From contig NZ_CP011308.1 in assembly GCF_000987835.1 (NCBI RefSeq), forward strand, positions 124,001-188,000: DNA of 64,000 nucleotides, read 5' to 3'. The position numbers and the translations under genes were made by a program. Below the pieces are notes generated by a model. The model was not told the origin of the DNA. It ran no database searches and was given only the letters and a program-made list of their open reading frames with translations. This DNA is from Sulfurovum lithotrophicum. Lineage in GTDB: Bacteria > Campylobacterota > Campylobacteria > Campylobacterales > Sulfurovaceae. This document shows positions 18,184 through 27,602 of the stretch, piece by piece (positions within the stretch are counted from its first letter, which is position 1; each line of letters opens with the position of its first letter).

Positions 18184-19584
18184 ATGGCTACAGTCGTCTC
18201 CTACGGTGCAGCAGAAGTGGTGACGGGGTCCTGTCACCTGTTTACGATAGACGGAGGTCCCCGTATCCTTGTGGATTGCGGGATGTTTCAGGGTCAGGAA
18301 GAGGAGCGTAACTACGGTCCTTTTGATTTTAACCCTTCCGAAGTGGACTATCTGTTGGTCACCCATGCCCATCTGGACCATGTCGGGCGCATACCGAAAC
18401 TGGTGAAAGAGGGCTTTACCGGAAAGATCTATGCGACCCATGCGACACATGACCTTGCCGAGATCATTCTGCTTGACAGTGCCAAGATCATGAAGGAAGA
18501 TTTTAACACCAAATACAAAAAGGCCCAGCGGCAGGGAAAAGAAGAGGGTGTCATGGAACCGTTATATGTAGAAGCCGATGTGGAGGATGTGTTCGAGTTT
18601 GACTGGCACTATCCGGAGTATGACAAGTCTTTCACTCTGGAGGATGATATAGAGATCACTTACCGGGATGCCGGCCATATCCTCGGGGCCGCTTTTATTG
18701 AAATACGCTATAAAGAGAATGGTGTGGACCATACCATAGTTTTCTCCGGAGATATAGGCAACGATACCGAGATCGTCATGAAAGACCTCGCTCCATGTAC
18801 CCATGCCGACTATCTGTATGTAGAGTCCACCTACGGCGACCGTGACCACCAAGGTGTAGAGGATACTGTTACGGAATTCAAAAGCGTGATCATCAAGACC
18901 ATGAAAGACTGGGGAAATGTCATTATCCCCTCGTTCGCCGTGGAACGGACGCAGGAACTTCTCTGCATCCTGAAGCAGATGCACAGGAGAAAAGAGTTGC
19001 CGCAGTGCAAAATATTTGTTGACAGCCCTATGGCGACCCGTGCAACAGAAGTGTACAGGAACTATTCCGAACTGTTGAGTTCCGAGTGTCAGGAGATCAA
19101 GAAAGAAGATGGAACGATTTTCGATTTTGAGAACCTTGTCTATACCCTTGATGTAGAAGCTTCCAAAGCCATCAACGACATGGATACCCGTGCGATCATC
19201 ATTGCGGGCAGCGGTATGTGCAACGGCGGCAGGATACTGCATCATTTCAAGAACCGTTTATGGAACAAGAAGAATGCCGTCATTTTTGTAGGGTATCAGG
19301 CCGTCGGTACTTTGGGAAGACATATCGTCGACGGAGCACGATGGGTGAAGATCTACAATGAAGATATCCTCATCAAGGCGAGTATCCATACCATTAACGG
19401 ATTCTCCGCCCATGCCGACCAGAAGGGCATTGTCAAATGGATCTCACAGATCGAAGGCCTTAATAGTATCTATCTTGTGCATGGAGAAGAGGACAAGCAG
19501 GTGATCCTCCGAGCTGTACTTGAAAATGAACTGCATGCCAAAGCACATATCGTGGAGCCTGAAGAAGTGATCTATCTGGCATAG
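18184..19584 (+). CDS. Beta-CASP metallo-beta-lactamase protein (RNA nuclease family, KH-less)
   Basis: A 466-residue member of the metallo-beta-lactamase/beta-CASP family, probably an RNA-processing exo/endonuclease. The zinc site is THAHLDHVGRIP near residue 60, with further ligands in DAGHILGAAF and FSGDIGNDT. The beta-CASP motifs are VDSPMATRATEVY, AGSGMCNGGRILHH and GFSAHADQKG. The ATG at 18178 touches the AAGG; the ATG at 18184 has it six bases away and is preferred. It is divergent from the antiporter/ATPase fusion. Ysh1/CPSF-like MBL proteins of this size are common in bacteria, but their substrates are mostly unknown. Confidence 0.9.
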   Translation: MATVVSYGAAEVVTGSCHLFTIDGGPRILVDCGMFQGQEEERNYGPFDFNPSEVDYLLVTHAHLDHVGRIPKLVKEGFTGKIYATHATHDLAEIILLDSAKIMKEDFNTKYKKAQRQGKEEGVMEPLYVEADVEDVFEFDWHYPEYDKSFTLEDDIEITYRDAGHILGAAFIEIRYKENGVDHTIVFSGDIGNDTEIVMKDLAPCTHADYLYVESTYGDRDHQGVEDTVTEFKSVIIKTMKDWGNVIIPSFAVERTQELLCILKQMHRRKELPQCKIFVDSPMATRATEVYRNYSELLSSECQEIKKEDGTIFDFENLVYTLDVEASKAINDMDTRAIIIAGSGMCNGGRILHHFKNRLWNKKNAVIFVGYQAVGTLGRHIVDGARWVKIYNEDILIKASIHTINGFSAHADQKGIVKWISQIEGLNSIYLVHGEEDKQVILRAVLENELHAKAHIVEPEEVIYLA

Positions 19585-19615
19585 GTCCTTTTTATGAATT
19601 GATTAGAATTAACAC

Positions 19616-19655
19616 ATATGGGCACTTCTAGGGTTATTAGATATGCCCATTTTTA
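19616..19655 (+). terminator. Terminator after the beta-CASP gene
   Basis: ATATGGGCA and TGCCCAT arms with a 20-base loop, followed by TTTTTAAT, 32 bases after the stop codon. Confidence 0.6.
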
Positions 19656-19700
19656 ATATATCTTTGCTACACTTCAAAATTCTTACAGTAAAGGGAAGTA

Positions 19701-20423
19701 GTGGTCAAGCATCGTAATCTGGTCTCCTTCATCATTACCACACTTCTCTATGCCCTGCTTTTTGGGGGCTATTTCTACCTGATGCGTACCTATATCATTG
19801 CGGACCAGGCAGCGCAGGACAGTGCCATCCAACTCTGCCTGAGCGAATTCGTCCCTGAAGTGGTTCCTGAAGCCCAGGAGGCAGAAGAGGAACCTGTTGT
19901 AGAAGAAGAACCTGAACCTGAACCAGAGCCTGAACCGATAGTTAAAGAGGAGCCGGTGGTTGAAAAGGTCATCCCGGAACCTGTCAAACCTAAAGTACTT
20001 CCTGTACCTGAAGTAAAAAAGCCAAAGCCAAAAAAGAAAGAGATCAAAAAGAAGAAAAAAGTCAAGAAAAAAAAGGTAAGGACACGAACGGCACAAAGCA
20101 GTAGGGTAGGGGTCAAACGCCGGGGCAGTGGACATGCCAGTGTTTCACAGAAAAACCGTTTTCTATCTACGGTAAGGCAACGGATCAACCAGAACAAAAG
20201 CTATCCGCGTATTGCCAAAAGACGAGGTATGCAGGGGTCGGTTAAAGTACGTTTCACCATACTTTCCAACGGACATGTCGGTAACATTTCGATCAGCGGT
20301 CCAAAGGTCTTCCATTCTTCGGCACGCAGGGCAGTCGAAAAAGCGTTCCCCCTCAGCACGAAGCATATTCCTGTCAGCCTCCCCAAAACGGTAAATTTAA
20401 CGCTTCGGTATCAGTTAAGATAA
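19701..20423 (+). CDS. tonB: TonB energy-transducing protein
   Basis: A 240-residue TonB carrying proton-motive energy from the inner membrane to TonB-dependent receptors. It starts at GTG 19701 after AAGGGAAGTA. One N-terminal membrane segment (about 8-28) is followed by a long acidic then basic Pro-rich rod (EPEPEPEPEP about 73-82, then KPKPKKKEIKKKKK about 112-126). The C-terminal domain has SYPRIAKRRGMQGSVKVRF and ends LPKTVNLTLRYQLR. No exbB/exbD lie beside it. It is followed 96 bases later by a copper-type receptor, so it probably serves that receptor. Confidence 0.9.
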   Translation: MVKHRNLVSFIITTLLYALLFGGYFYLMRTYIIADQAAQDSAIQLCLSEFVPEVVPEAQEAEEEPVVEEEPEPEPEPEPIVKEEPVVEKVIPEPVKPKVLPVPEVKKPKPKKKEIKKKKKVKKKKVRTRTAQSSRVGVKRRGSGHASVSQKNRFLSTVRQRINQNKSYPRIAKRRGMQGSVKVRFTILSNGHVGNISISGPKVFHSSARRAVEKAFPLSTKHIPVSLPKTVNLTLRYQLR

Positions 20424-20519
20424 CGATTTTTGCTCGTTTCCTTATAAAAAACATAAACTTAACACATAATTAACAGAAGCATGCCACAATATCTAAAAAC
20501 AATTTTGGAGGAGTGATAT

Positions 20520-22532
20520 ATGAAAAAGGGAATCTACCTGTCTTTGGTCTGTGCAGCATCCCTGTATGCGGCAGAAGCTGAGCTGGGAACGATCGATGTG
20601 GAAGCGAAGGTCGATACGGAAGTACATAAAGATGTGCATGGAGATGATATTAAATCTGCCGATGTAGCAGAAGCGTTGATGAAGCAGTCGCCTTCCGTGA
20701 TGTTGGTGCGAAGAAGTGGGATCGCAAACGATATTATTGTCCGTGGACAGAAGAAGGACAATATCAATGTTACAATAGATGGCGCGAAGATCTACGGTGC
20801 CTGTCCGAACAGGATGGACCCTCCCATTTCACATGTCCTGGCAAACAATATTGACTATATCACTATAGATGACGGTCCTTTTGATGTAGAGAGTTTTGGT
20901 GCATTGAGCGCCAATGTGGATGTTGAAACACTAAAACCGACCCAGGAATTTCATGGAGATGCCGCTTTGAATTTCGGTAGCTGGAATTACAAAAAAGCCT
21001 CTGCGATGGTCAGTGGCGGTACGGAGCGTATCAGGTTTCTTCTGAGTGCTTCGGCTGAACGTGGCGGACAGTATGAAGATGGTGACGGCAATGATTTTGC
21101 ACAGCAGGTAGATAACTATATCAATAACAATCTCAACGGGAATATGGCACATGACAAAAAGTTGAAAGGACAGGCATTCCTGCCTCAATATCGTGATATG
21201 GATGCTTTTACAAAGAAGACCGTTCTTGCCAAGGTGTTCTGGGATATTACGGATAACCAGCAGCTGAAACTGAGCTATACGGGCAACAGAAGTGATGATG
21301 TCCTCTACCCGACGACACCAATGGATGCCCTGTATGATGATTCCAATATCTATAATGCGGAATATGTCCTCAACGAACTGGGCCGCTACTCCAAAGAGCT
21401 TGATATACAGCTTTACAAGTCAGATGTGGACCATCCTATGAGCAATATGTACAGAAAAGCTTCCAGTATGATGCTGATGAAAAACTGGCTGACGACAGAT
21501 ACGCAGGGAGCCAAGATCAAAAACAGATTCGATCTTGATAAGCACGAGATTACAGTGGGAATTGACTACAGTTTGCGTAACTGGAATGGGGCGTATTATG
21601 GAAAGAACGATATGTACAAAGGGGTGAGCATACCGGATGTTGACACCAGAAATATCGCTTTTTTTACCAAAGACAAGATACATTTCGACAAGTTTGATGT
21701 CGATCTTGGCTTGAGATATGACGATACATCGGTAGAACCCGGTCTGGGAACATTGCAAAGTAATGACTACAACGCGTTGAACGGAAATATATTGTTAACC
21801 TACCATATGGATGAAAAGACGAAAATCTTTGGAGGCGTAGGCCACTCATCAAGAGTACCGGACGGACGGGAACTCTATTTTCAGAAAGCGGGCAAGGTAC
21901 TTGGAACCCCTGATCTGGACCTTGTGACCAATACAGAATTTGACATTGGTGGAGAGACACAGTTTGAAGATGCAACACTCAAAGCAAAGTTTTTCTACAG
22001 TAAACTGGGAGATTTTATCTTCTACAATGCTGATAAAATGATCAACCGTTTTGAAAATATGGATGCGACGCTGTACGGTGTTGAAGTAAGCGGAAGCTAT
22101 ATCGTGACGGATACCCTGTATCTTGACGGGGCGCTCTCCTTTCAGAAAGGTGAAAAGAAGAACCCTCTTAGCGGACAGACCGGAACCAATATGCCTGAGA
22201 TCCCTCCAATGAAACTGGTAGCGGGGATCAACTTTGAAGAGCCTGGTGACTATCTGCTTCGTGCCGAAGTCATTGCGGCAAGTGCATGGGATGACTATGA
22301 TGCAGAGAACGGTGAGCAGTACCTTCCCGGATATGCCGTGCTTAATCTCAAAGGAAGCAAAACGTTCGCGGATCACTTTGAAGTAACGGTAGGTGTAGAT
22401 AACCTTTTTGACAAAACCTATGCCGTTTCGAACACCTATGAGGACCTGACACTTATTTCAGGTGGAGGTGAAGTAATGCTTATGAATGAACCAGGACGCT
22501 ATATTTATACAAACCTGAGTTATAAGTTTTAA
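20520..22532 (+). CDS. TonB-dependent copper receptor, OprC/NosA-like
   Basis: A 670-residue outer-membrane receptor with signal peptide (about 1-18), plug domain (about 25-150: DIIVRGQKKDNINVTIDGAK) and 22-strand barrel ending LSYKF. The key clue is GACPNRMDPPISHV: CxxxM (C95, M99) followed by DPP matches the plug motif of OprC/NosA, where the Cys-x3-Met pair binds copper. NosA is needed for copper loading of N2O reductase in pseudomonads. Here the gene sits between tonB and nosZ, which supports a copper supply role. AGGAG precedes the ATG. No NosR gene is present. Confidence 0.85.
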   Translation: MKKGIYLSLVCAASLYAAEAELGTIDVEAKVDTEVHKDVHGDDIKSADVAEALMKQSPSVMLVRRSGIANDIIVRGQKKDNINVTIDGAKIYGACPNRMDPPISHVLANNIDYITIDDGPFDVESFGALSANVDVETLKPTQEFHGDAALNFGSWNYKKASAMVSGGTERIRFLLSASAERGGQYEDGDGNDFAQQVDNYINNNLNGNMAHDKKLKGQAFLPQYRDMDAFTKKTVLAKVFWDITDNQQLKLSYTGNRSDDVLYPTTPMDALYDDSNIYNAEYVLNELGRYSKELDIQLYKSDVDHPMSNMYRKASSMMLMKNWLTTDTQGAKIKNRFDLDKHEITVGIDYSLRNWNGAYYGKNDMYKGVSIPDVDTRNIAFFTKDKIHFDKFDVDLGLRYDDTSVEPGLGTLQSNDYNALNGNILLTYHMDEKTKIFGGVGHSSRVPDGRELYFQKAGKVLGTPDLDLVTNTEFDIGGETQFEDATLKAKFFYSKLGDFIFYNADKMINRFENMDATLYGVEVSGSYIVTDTLYLDGALSFQKGEKKNPLSGQTGTNMPEIPPMKLVAGINFEEPGDYLLRAEVIAASAWDDYDAENGEQYLPGYAVLNLKGSKTFADHFEVTVGVDNLFDKTYAVSNTYEDLTLISGGGEVMLMNEPGRYIYTNLSYKF

Positions 22533-22538
22533 TACTGT

Positions 22539-22583
22539 GCAGGGTGAGCTGATGCTCAGCCGCATCCCTGCCATTGTTTTTTT
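22539..22583 (+). terminator. Hairpin terminator after the copper receptor (REP-like ends)
   Basis: GCAGGG (22539-22544) pairs with CCCTGC (22566-22571), and TGAGC pairs with GCTCA across a TGAT loop. A run of seven T follows (22577-22583). The GCAGGGTG start resembles the family B repeats. Confidence 0.65.
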
Positions 22584-22693
22584 GTTCTGATTCCTGCATA
22601 CTGATCCCGACAATCCTTTTTTCTTCAAATATTTTAAAATACCAGTAAAAAAGATATCCCTTTCTACCCAAATGTTAAATTAGTGTTAAATTC

Positions 22694-22736
22694 TTGACGC
22701 AAATCAATTATCTTAATAATAATAATAAGCTATAAT
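22694..22736 (+). promoter_or_regulatory. FNR/CRP-type box and -10 of nosZ
   Basis: TTGAC-GCAA-ATCAA (22694-22707) is one base off the FNR consensus TTGAT-N4-ATCAA. TATAAT lies at 22731-22736. If transcription begins about 7 bases after the -10, the box is centred near -42, the class II activator position. The rest of the 261-bp gap holds the terminator above and a strong AGGAGG before nosZ. Confidence 0.72.
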
Positions 22737-22793
22737 GAAGCCATGGGCAATAATGCTGTTGCATTGTTGACTAAAATTCTTTAGGAGGAAATA

Positions 22794-25394
22794 ATGAGCT
22801 ACAAGTTAAGCAAATTGACATCGCTTTTTCTTGGGTCTGCATTGAGTGTATCTACACTTTTTGGTGCAAGTGCCCTGGATAATGTGATGAAAGAGAGAGG
22901 TTTGACGCAGGCTGACCTATTGGCAGCGGCTAAAACCTATACACCAAGCGGCGGACGTGACAAATATATCGTATTCTCTTCGGGCGGTCAGTCCGGACAG
23001 ATCATGGTGTATGGTGTTCCGTCAATGAGAATTCTCAAATACATCGGTGTATTTACGCCGGAACCTTGGCAGGGTTGGGGTTATGATGATGACACCAAAA
23101 AAGTCCTTGCCCAGGGTAATATCAGAGGAAAGAAGATCACGTGGGGTGACACACACCACCCAGCGCTTTCCGAAACAAACGGTAGATATGACGGTAAATG
23201 GCTGGTTATCAATGATAAAGCCAATCCACGTCTTGCTGTTATTGATTTGAAGGACTTCGTTACCAAGCAGATTGTTGTGAACCCTGTTTTCAAATCTGAC
23301 CATGGTGGAGCATTCTTTACACCGAATTCAGAGTATATTCTGGAAGCGTGTCAGTATGGAGCACCGCTTGACAATAACTACCATCCTATCGAAGAGTATA
23401 AAGAGACTTATCGTGGTGGTGTAACAGTTTGGAAGTTCGACCCGAAAATCGGAAGAATCGATCCGAAAAAATCGTTTACGATCGAAATGCCTCCTTATAT
23501 GCAGGATCTTTCCGATGCAGGTAAAGAAGCAAGTTTTGGTTGGGGATTCACCAACTCATTCAACTCCGAGCTATATACAGGTGGTATTGAAAAAGGTCTT
23601 CCTCCATTCGAAGCGGGTATGAGCCGTAACGATACGGATTTCCTTCATGTGTATAACTGGAAAAAACTTGCGGAACTTGCAAAAGATCCTAAAAATGTAA
23701 AAATGATCAATGGTACCAGAGTCGTTCCTATGGAAGTTGCGATCAAGAATGATGCGCTTTTCCTTATTCCTGAGCCAAAATCACCTCATGGTGTCGATGT
23801 ATCACCTGACGGTAAAAGTATTGTTGTCTGTGGTAAACTCGATACACATGCGACAGTGTATGATTTTGACAAGATACAGGATGCGATCAAGCATAAAGCG
23901 TATGTAGGGAAAGATCCGTACGGTATTCCTATTCTTGATCTGAAGAAAACAATGCACTGTCAGGCTGAGTTGGGCCTCGGGCCATTACATAACCAGTATG
24001 GTAAGAACTGGAAAGACGGTGAGATCTATACGTCTCTCTATGTTGACAGCCAGGTTGTCAAATGGAACTACAAGACCTGTAAAGTGGAAGACAGACAGAA
24101 TGTTAACTACAACATCGGTCACCTCTGTGGTATGGAAGGTAAAACGGAAGATCCTCAGGGAGATTACATCATCGCATTGAACAAACTTGCGATCGACAGA
24201 TTTAACGAGATCGGGCCATTGCATCCTCAAAACCACCAGTTGATCGATATTCGTGGTAAAAAAATGCAACTGCTCTACGATATGCCTGTTCCATTGGGTG
24301 AGCCTCACCAGGCAGTAGCCATCAGAGCAAGCAAACTGAAGACAGAAGTACGTTATAAAATGGGTACGAATGCCTTTACAGGTAAAGTACATGAAGGTAA
24401 GACACTTGCCGGTCAGGAAAAGATCGTAAGAAAAGGAAACCATGTCTATGTTTATGGAACAGTGGTCAGATCACACATCAACCCTGAACATGTAACAGTG
24501 AACAAAGGTGATACAGTAACCTTCTATCTTACAAACCTTGAAAGAGCTGAAGATGAGACACATGGTTTCACAGTAGATACGTACAATGTACATACATCTC
24601 TTGAGCCAGGTAAAACAGTTGCTGTAACATTCAAAGCAGATCTTGAAGGTGTATTCCCTTACTACTGTACAGAATTCTGTTCTGCACTGCACCTTGAGAT
24701 GATGGGTTACCTTTTGGTCAAAGATCCGAACAAGAAGTATACAGCAGCCAAGAAACTTAAAATGGCAGCAATGAGTCCTGAGCAGCTCAAAAAAGAGTAT
24801 GACCAGACTGTAGCAGTGAACAATGCGACAGACAAAGTCATCCAAAGTGTTGTGAAGTTCCTAAAAGAGAATCATTATGAAAAATATCCGACTATCAAAG
24901 CACTGGTAACAGATGCACTTGATCAGTATGGTAAGATCGCTGAACAGAAGAAAAAATCAGATGAAGCTGTTAAAGCAGGAGACCTTGATAAAGCAATTCT
25001 GTTCGAGAACATGATCTGGCAATATATGGTTAAGACGGCGGACGTTGGTATCAGAGCGAAAGACCTCTTGGTCAAAAAAGTAGCTAAACCTATGAGCCCT
25101 GCTGCTAAGCGTGGTGAAGCAGCGTATCTTGAAGGTGGATGTAACGGATGTCACGTTATCGGTAAAGTATCTTCAGGTCCAGACCTGACAGGTGTACTCC
25201 AGAGACACGAGAATGGTGAAGCATGGGCGAAACAGTGGATCATGCATCCTGAAAAGATGTATGATGATGACTATATCAAGTCTATGATCAACTACTTCAA
25301 CCTGCGTATGCCTAACCAGGGTATGACAGAAGAACAGACCAACGATATTATCGAATATCTTAAGTGGATCGACGAGAACGCAAACCTCTTCTAA
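22794..25394 (+). CDS. nosZ: Nitrous oxide reductase NosZ, clade II, with C-terminal cytochrome c domain
   Basis: Periplasmic copper enzyme reducing N2O to N2. The 866 residues begin with a Sec-type signal peptide (no twin arginine), a mark of clade II. The beta-propeller holding the CuZ site has His-rich DTHHPAL, SDHGGAF, SPHGVDVS and LHNQYGKN-type motifs. The CuA cupredoxin domain has CTEFCSALHLEM (C625, C629, H633, M636). After a helical linker, a monohaem cytochrome c domain is added (CNGCH at 783-787, probable Met ligand in NLRMPNQGM), as in Wolinella-type cNosZ. TAGGAGG precedes the ATG. Confidence 0.98.
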   Translation: MSYKLSKLTSLFLGSALSVSTLFGASALDNVMKERGLTQADLLAAAKTYTPSGGRDKYIVFSSGGQSGQIMVYGVPSMRILKYIGVFTPEPWQGWGYDDDTKKVLAQGNIRGKKITWGDTHHPALSETNGRYDGKWLVINDKANPRLAVIDLKDFVTKQIVVNPVFKSDHGGAFFTPNSEYILEACQYGAPLDNNYHPIEEYKETYRGGVTVWKFDPKIGRIDPKKSFTIEMPPYMQDLSDAGKEASFGWGFTNSFNSELYTGGIEKGLPPFEAGMSRNDTDFLHVYNWKKLAELAKDPKNVKMINGTRVVPMEVAIKNDALFLIPEPKSPHGVDVSPDGKSIVVCGKLDTHATVYDFDKIQDAIKHKAYVGKDPYGIPILDLKKTMHCQAELGLGPLHNQYGKNWKDGEIYTSLYVDSQVVKWNYKTCKVEDRQNVNYNIGHLCGMEGKTEDPQGDYIIALNKLAIDRFNEIGPLHPQNHQLIDIRGKKMQLLYDMPVPLGEPHQAVAIRASKLKTEVRYKMGTNAFTGKVHEGKTLAGQEKIVRKGNHVYVYGTVVRSHINPEHVTVNKGDTVTFYLTNLERAEDETHGFTVDTYNVHTSLEPGKTVAVTFKADLEGVFPYYCTEFCSALHLEMMGYLLVKDPNKKYTAAKKLKMAAMSPEQLKKEYDQTVAVNNATDKVIQSVVKFLKENHYEKYPTIKALVTDALDQYGKIAEQKKKSDEAVKAGDLDKAILFENMIWQYMVKTADVGIRAKDLLVKKVAKPMSPAAKRGEAAYLEGGCNGCHVIGKVSSGPDLTGVLQRHENGEAWAKQWIMHPEKMYDDDYIKSMINYFNLRMPNQGMTEEQTNDIIEYLKWIDENANLF

Positions 25395-25408
25395 GATCTA
25401 CATTCTAT

Positions 25409-25427
25409 AAAGGGCGTAAAGCCCTTT
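25409..25427 (+). other. Hairpin just after nosZ
   Basis: AAAGGGC and GCCCTTT arms with loop GTAAA, 15 bases after the nosZ stop. No T run follows, so it is more likely a partial terminator or an mRNA 3'-end stabiliser that raises NosZ relative to the downstream genes. Confidence 0.5.
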
Positions 25428-25475
25428 GTAGCCTACATTATAATTCCCACTTATATTTTAAAAATATAATTTAGC

Positions 25476-25517
25476 TTGATAGATATCAAGTCTATTCATA
25501 GAATAAAACGGTAGAAT
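25476..25517 (+). promoter_or_regulatory. Perfect FNR-type box and -10 of nosB
   Basis: TTGAT-AGAT-ATCAA (25476-25489) matches the FNR consensus exactly. TAGAAT at 25512-25517 is a likely -10. The box centre is 41.5 bases from the expected start near 25524. The nosB ATG follows about 70 bases later. Confidence 0.75.
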
Positions 25518-25594
25518 ATATGAAAGATATATAGGTATCTCAAAAAACTTGATCTATTCAAGTTTTTTGGTATATCTATTAAGAAAGGATACAC

Positions 25595-26377
25595 ATGAGT
25601 TCTTTGGCAAAGTCAAGAATATTTACACTGCTGGCATTGGGCATTCTGCTTTATTGGTTCGTAATCCCCGCGGTGTTCACGCACAATGTCGTCGAGATGG
25701 GAAGGCAGGGCAAGGGAGACCAGCTCTCCGACCTTACCATCAAGACCTGGGATTATTATCAGAAGGGCAGGTATGTTTCGCCCAATATCCCCAAAGAGGA
25801 TGCGAACAATCTGAAGAAAATGATCGAGGATGATATGGAGTTGAATGTCGTGACCGCACCGATCTGGTATGTGTCGCTCGAAGCACCGAATTACCCTAAA
25901 GATGCATTCCCGGAAGGAATCCCGGTCTTTTACCATTTTGACGGATTTAGTGGCGATGTTCATGAAATGAATACGATCAACCACTATATCGGAATGGATC
26001 CGATGGAGAGAGGGGCACCATATCTTCGTATGTTGGCTCCATATGCTTTGATCTTCGTAGCGTGGCTGATGGCGATGTTCATGATCTACAACAACAGGAT
26101 CTTCAATCTTCTGATGCTGATCCCTGTGGCACTACCGATCGTTTTCATAGGCTTCTACTCCTATTGGCTCTATTGGTTCGGACATCATATGCATGATTGG
26201 GGAGCCTTCAAGATCAAACCCTTCACCCCTACGGTCTTCGGGGACGGTAAAGTCGCACAGTTTACGACGCACTCTTACCCAACACTTGGTTTCTGGCTCC
26301 TGGTAGCTATCTCTGTGTTGAGTATTTTGGCACTGGCGGCAAAACGTAAATATCAGAAAAGCGAACAAGCAGCCTAA
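25595..26377 (+). CDS. nosB: NosB membrane protein
   Basis: A 260-residue integral membrane protein found next to clade II nosZ genes. An N-terminal membrane segment (about 10-30) is followed by a periplasmic region of about 110 residues (with WYVSLEAPNYPKDAFPEG) and four more membrane segments from about residue 145 on. A His-rich stretch WFGHHMHDWG lies between the last segments. The exact role is unknown in any organism; the gene is a marker of clade II clusters. AAAGGA precedes the ATG. It has its own FNR-type promoter, and nosD starts one base after its stop. Confidence 0.85.
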   Translation: MSSLAKSRIFTLLALGILLYWFVIPAVFTHNVVEMGRQGKGDQLSDLTIKTWDYYQKGRYVSPNIPKEDANNLKKMIEDDMELNVVTAPIWYVSLEAPNYPKDAFPEGIPVFYHFDGFSGDVHEMNTINHYIGMDPMERGAPYLRMLAPYALIFVAWLMAMFMIYNNRIFNLLMLIPVALPIVFIGFYSYWLYWFGHHMHDWGAFKIKPFTPTVFGDGKVAQFTTHSYPTLGFWLLVAISVLSILALAAKRKYQKSEQAA

Positions 26378-26378
26378 G

Positions 26379-27602
26379 ATGTTACAGAAGATCATAGCAT
26401 TCACTATCGCAATCAGTTCACTGTCTCTGGCAGGTAATGTATTGCAGGATGCTATTGATCAGGCAAAACCGGGCTCCCGTCTGGAGTTACCGGCGGGGCT
26501 TTATCATGGAAATATCGTGATAAACAAACCGCTTATCATAGACGGGAAAGACCAGAAAGCCATCATCGAAGGTGATGGAAAAGGTACTGTGGTGACCATC
26601 ACGAGTTCCGGTGTTACCGTGAAAAACCTAACCATCAGACACAGTGGCGAAGAACATGAAAAGGTCGATGCTGGTATTTCCATGAAAAAAACGACACAGT
26701 GTCATATAGAAAATAACAAAATCGTTGATTGTCTGTTCGGGATCGATATGTCCGAAGTGAGTAGTTCGGAGATTAATGATAATTATATCGAGTCCAAACC
26801 GTTTGACCTCGGTATCCGGGGAGATGGTATCCGCCTGTGGTACAGTAATGACAACCATCTGAGCGGCAACCATCTTTACAAGTCACGTGATTTCGTTGTA
26901 TGGTATTCACATGGAAACCTCATAGAAAAGAACCGAGGTGAGTACGGCAGATATTCACTGCATTTTATGTATACCGGAAAGAATATTGTCAAAGACAATG
27001 TCTACAAACATAATTCAGTAGGTATTTTCTTTATGTATTCGCAGGATACGGTGGCTACTGGAAATCTGATACAAAATTCTCTGGGAACAACAGGGCTTGG
27101 GATCGGTATGAAAGATGCAAGCAATTTTGTACTTAAAGACAATACGATCATATATTGTGCCAGAGGATTGTTCATCGACCGGTCACCCTATGAGCCTGAT
27201 ACGACAAACCTTATTGAAGGCAATCGTATTATTTACAACAGTGAAGGGATACACTTCCATTCTTTAAGTCTCCACAATACGTTCGTAAATAATATTTTTA
27301 AAGGAAATATTGAAAATGTAATGAATGATTCGTATAATACAAGAATAACAGAGAATGAGTTTGACGGGAACTACTGGGACGACTATGAAGGGTTTGACAA
27401 GAATGGTGACGGTATAGGGGATGGTCCCTATAACTATTATGCGTATGCAGATAAAGTATGGCTTTTAAATCCGAATATTAAATTCTTTTACGGATCTCCC
27501 GTGATCTCGATATTGAATTTTCTGGCAAAGCTGGCTCCTTTTTCGGAGCCGGTACTGCTTTTAAGCGATAAGCATCCCAAAATGCATGAAGGACAGGTAT
27601 AA
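26379..27602 (+). CDS. nosD: NosD periplasmic copper-site maturation protein
   Basis: A 407-residue right-handed parallel beta-helix with signal peptide (about 1-18). It shows repeated Asn/Asp-Gly strands and the CASH/NosD pattern (LIEKNRGEYGRYSLHFMYTG core, FDGNYWDDYEGFDKNGDGIG near the C-terminus). NosD acts with the NosF/NosY ABC transporter in assembling the CuZ sulfide-copper centre of NosZ. The C-terminal hydrophobic stretch (about 370-390) may anchor it. Its stop overlaps the nosG ATG by one base. Confidence 0.95.
   Translation: MLQKIIAFTIAISSLSLAGNVLQDAIDQAKPGSRLELPAGLYHGNIVINKPLIIDGKDQKAIIEGDGKGTVVTITSSGVTVKNLTIRHSGEEHEKVDAGISMKKTTQCHIENNKIVDCLFGIDMSEVSSSEINDNYIESKPFDLGIRGDGIRLWYSNDNHLSGNHLYKSRDFVVWYSHGNLIEKNRGEYGRYSLHFMYTGKNIVKDNVYKHNSVGIFFMYSQDTVATGNLIQNSLGTTGLGIGMKDASNFVLKDNTIIYCARGLFIDRSPYEPDTTNLIEGNRIIYNSEGIHFHSLSLHNTFVNNIFKGNIENVMNDSYNTRITENEFDGNYWDDYEGFDKNGDGIGDGPYNYYAYADKVWLLNPNIKFFYGSPVISILNFLAKLAPFSEPVLLLSDKHPKMHEGQV

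Noticed and set aside
20424-20519. Possible FNR or NssR box (TTAACACATAATTAAC) before the copper receptor
   Set aside because: The half-sites are direct and wrongly spaced, not a dyad, unlike the clear boxes before nosZ and nosB.
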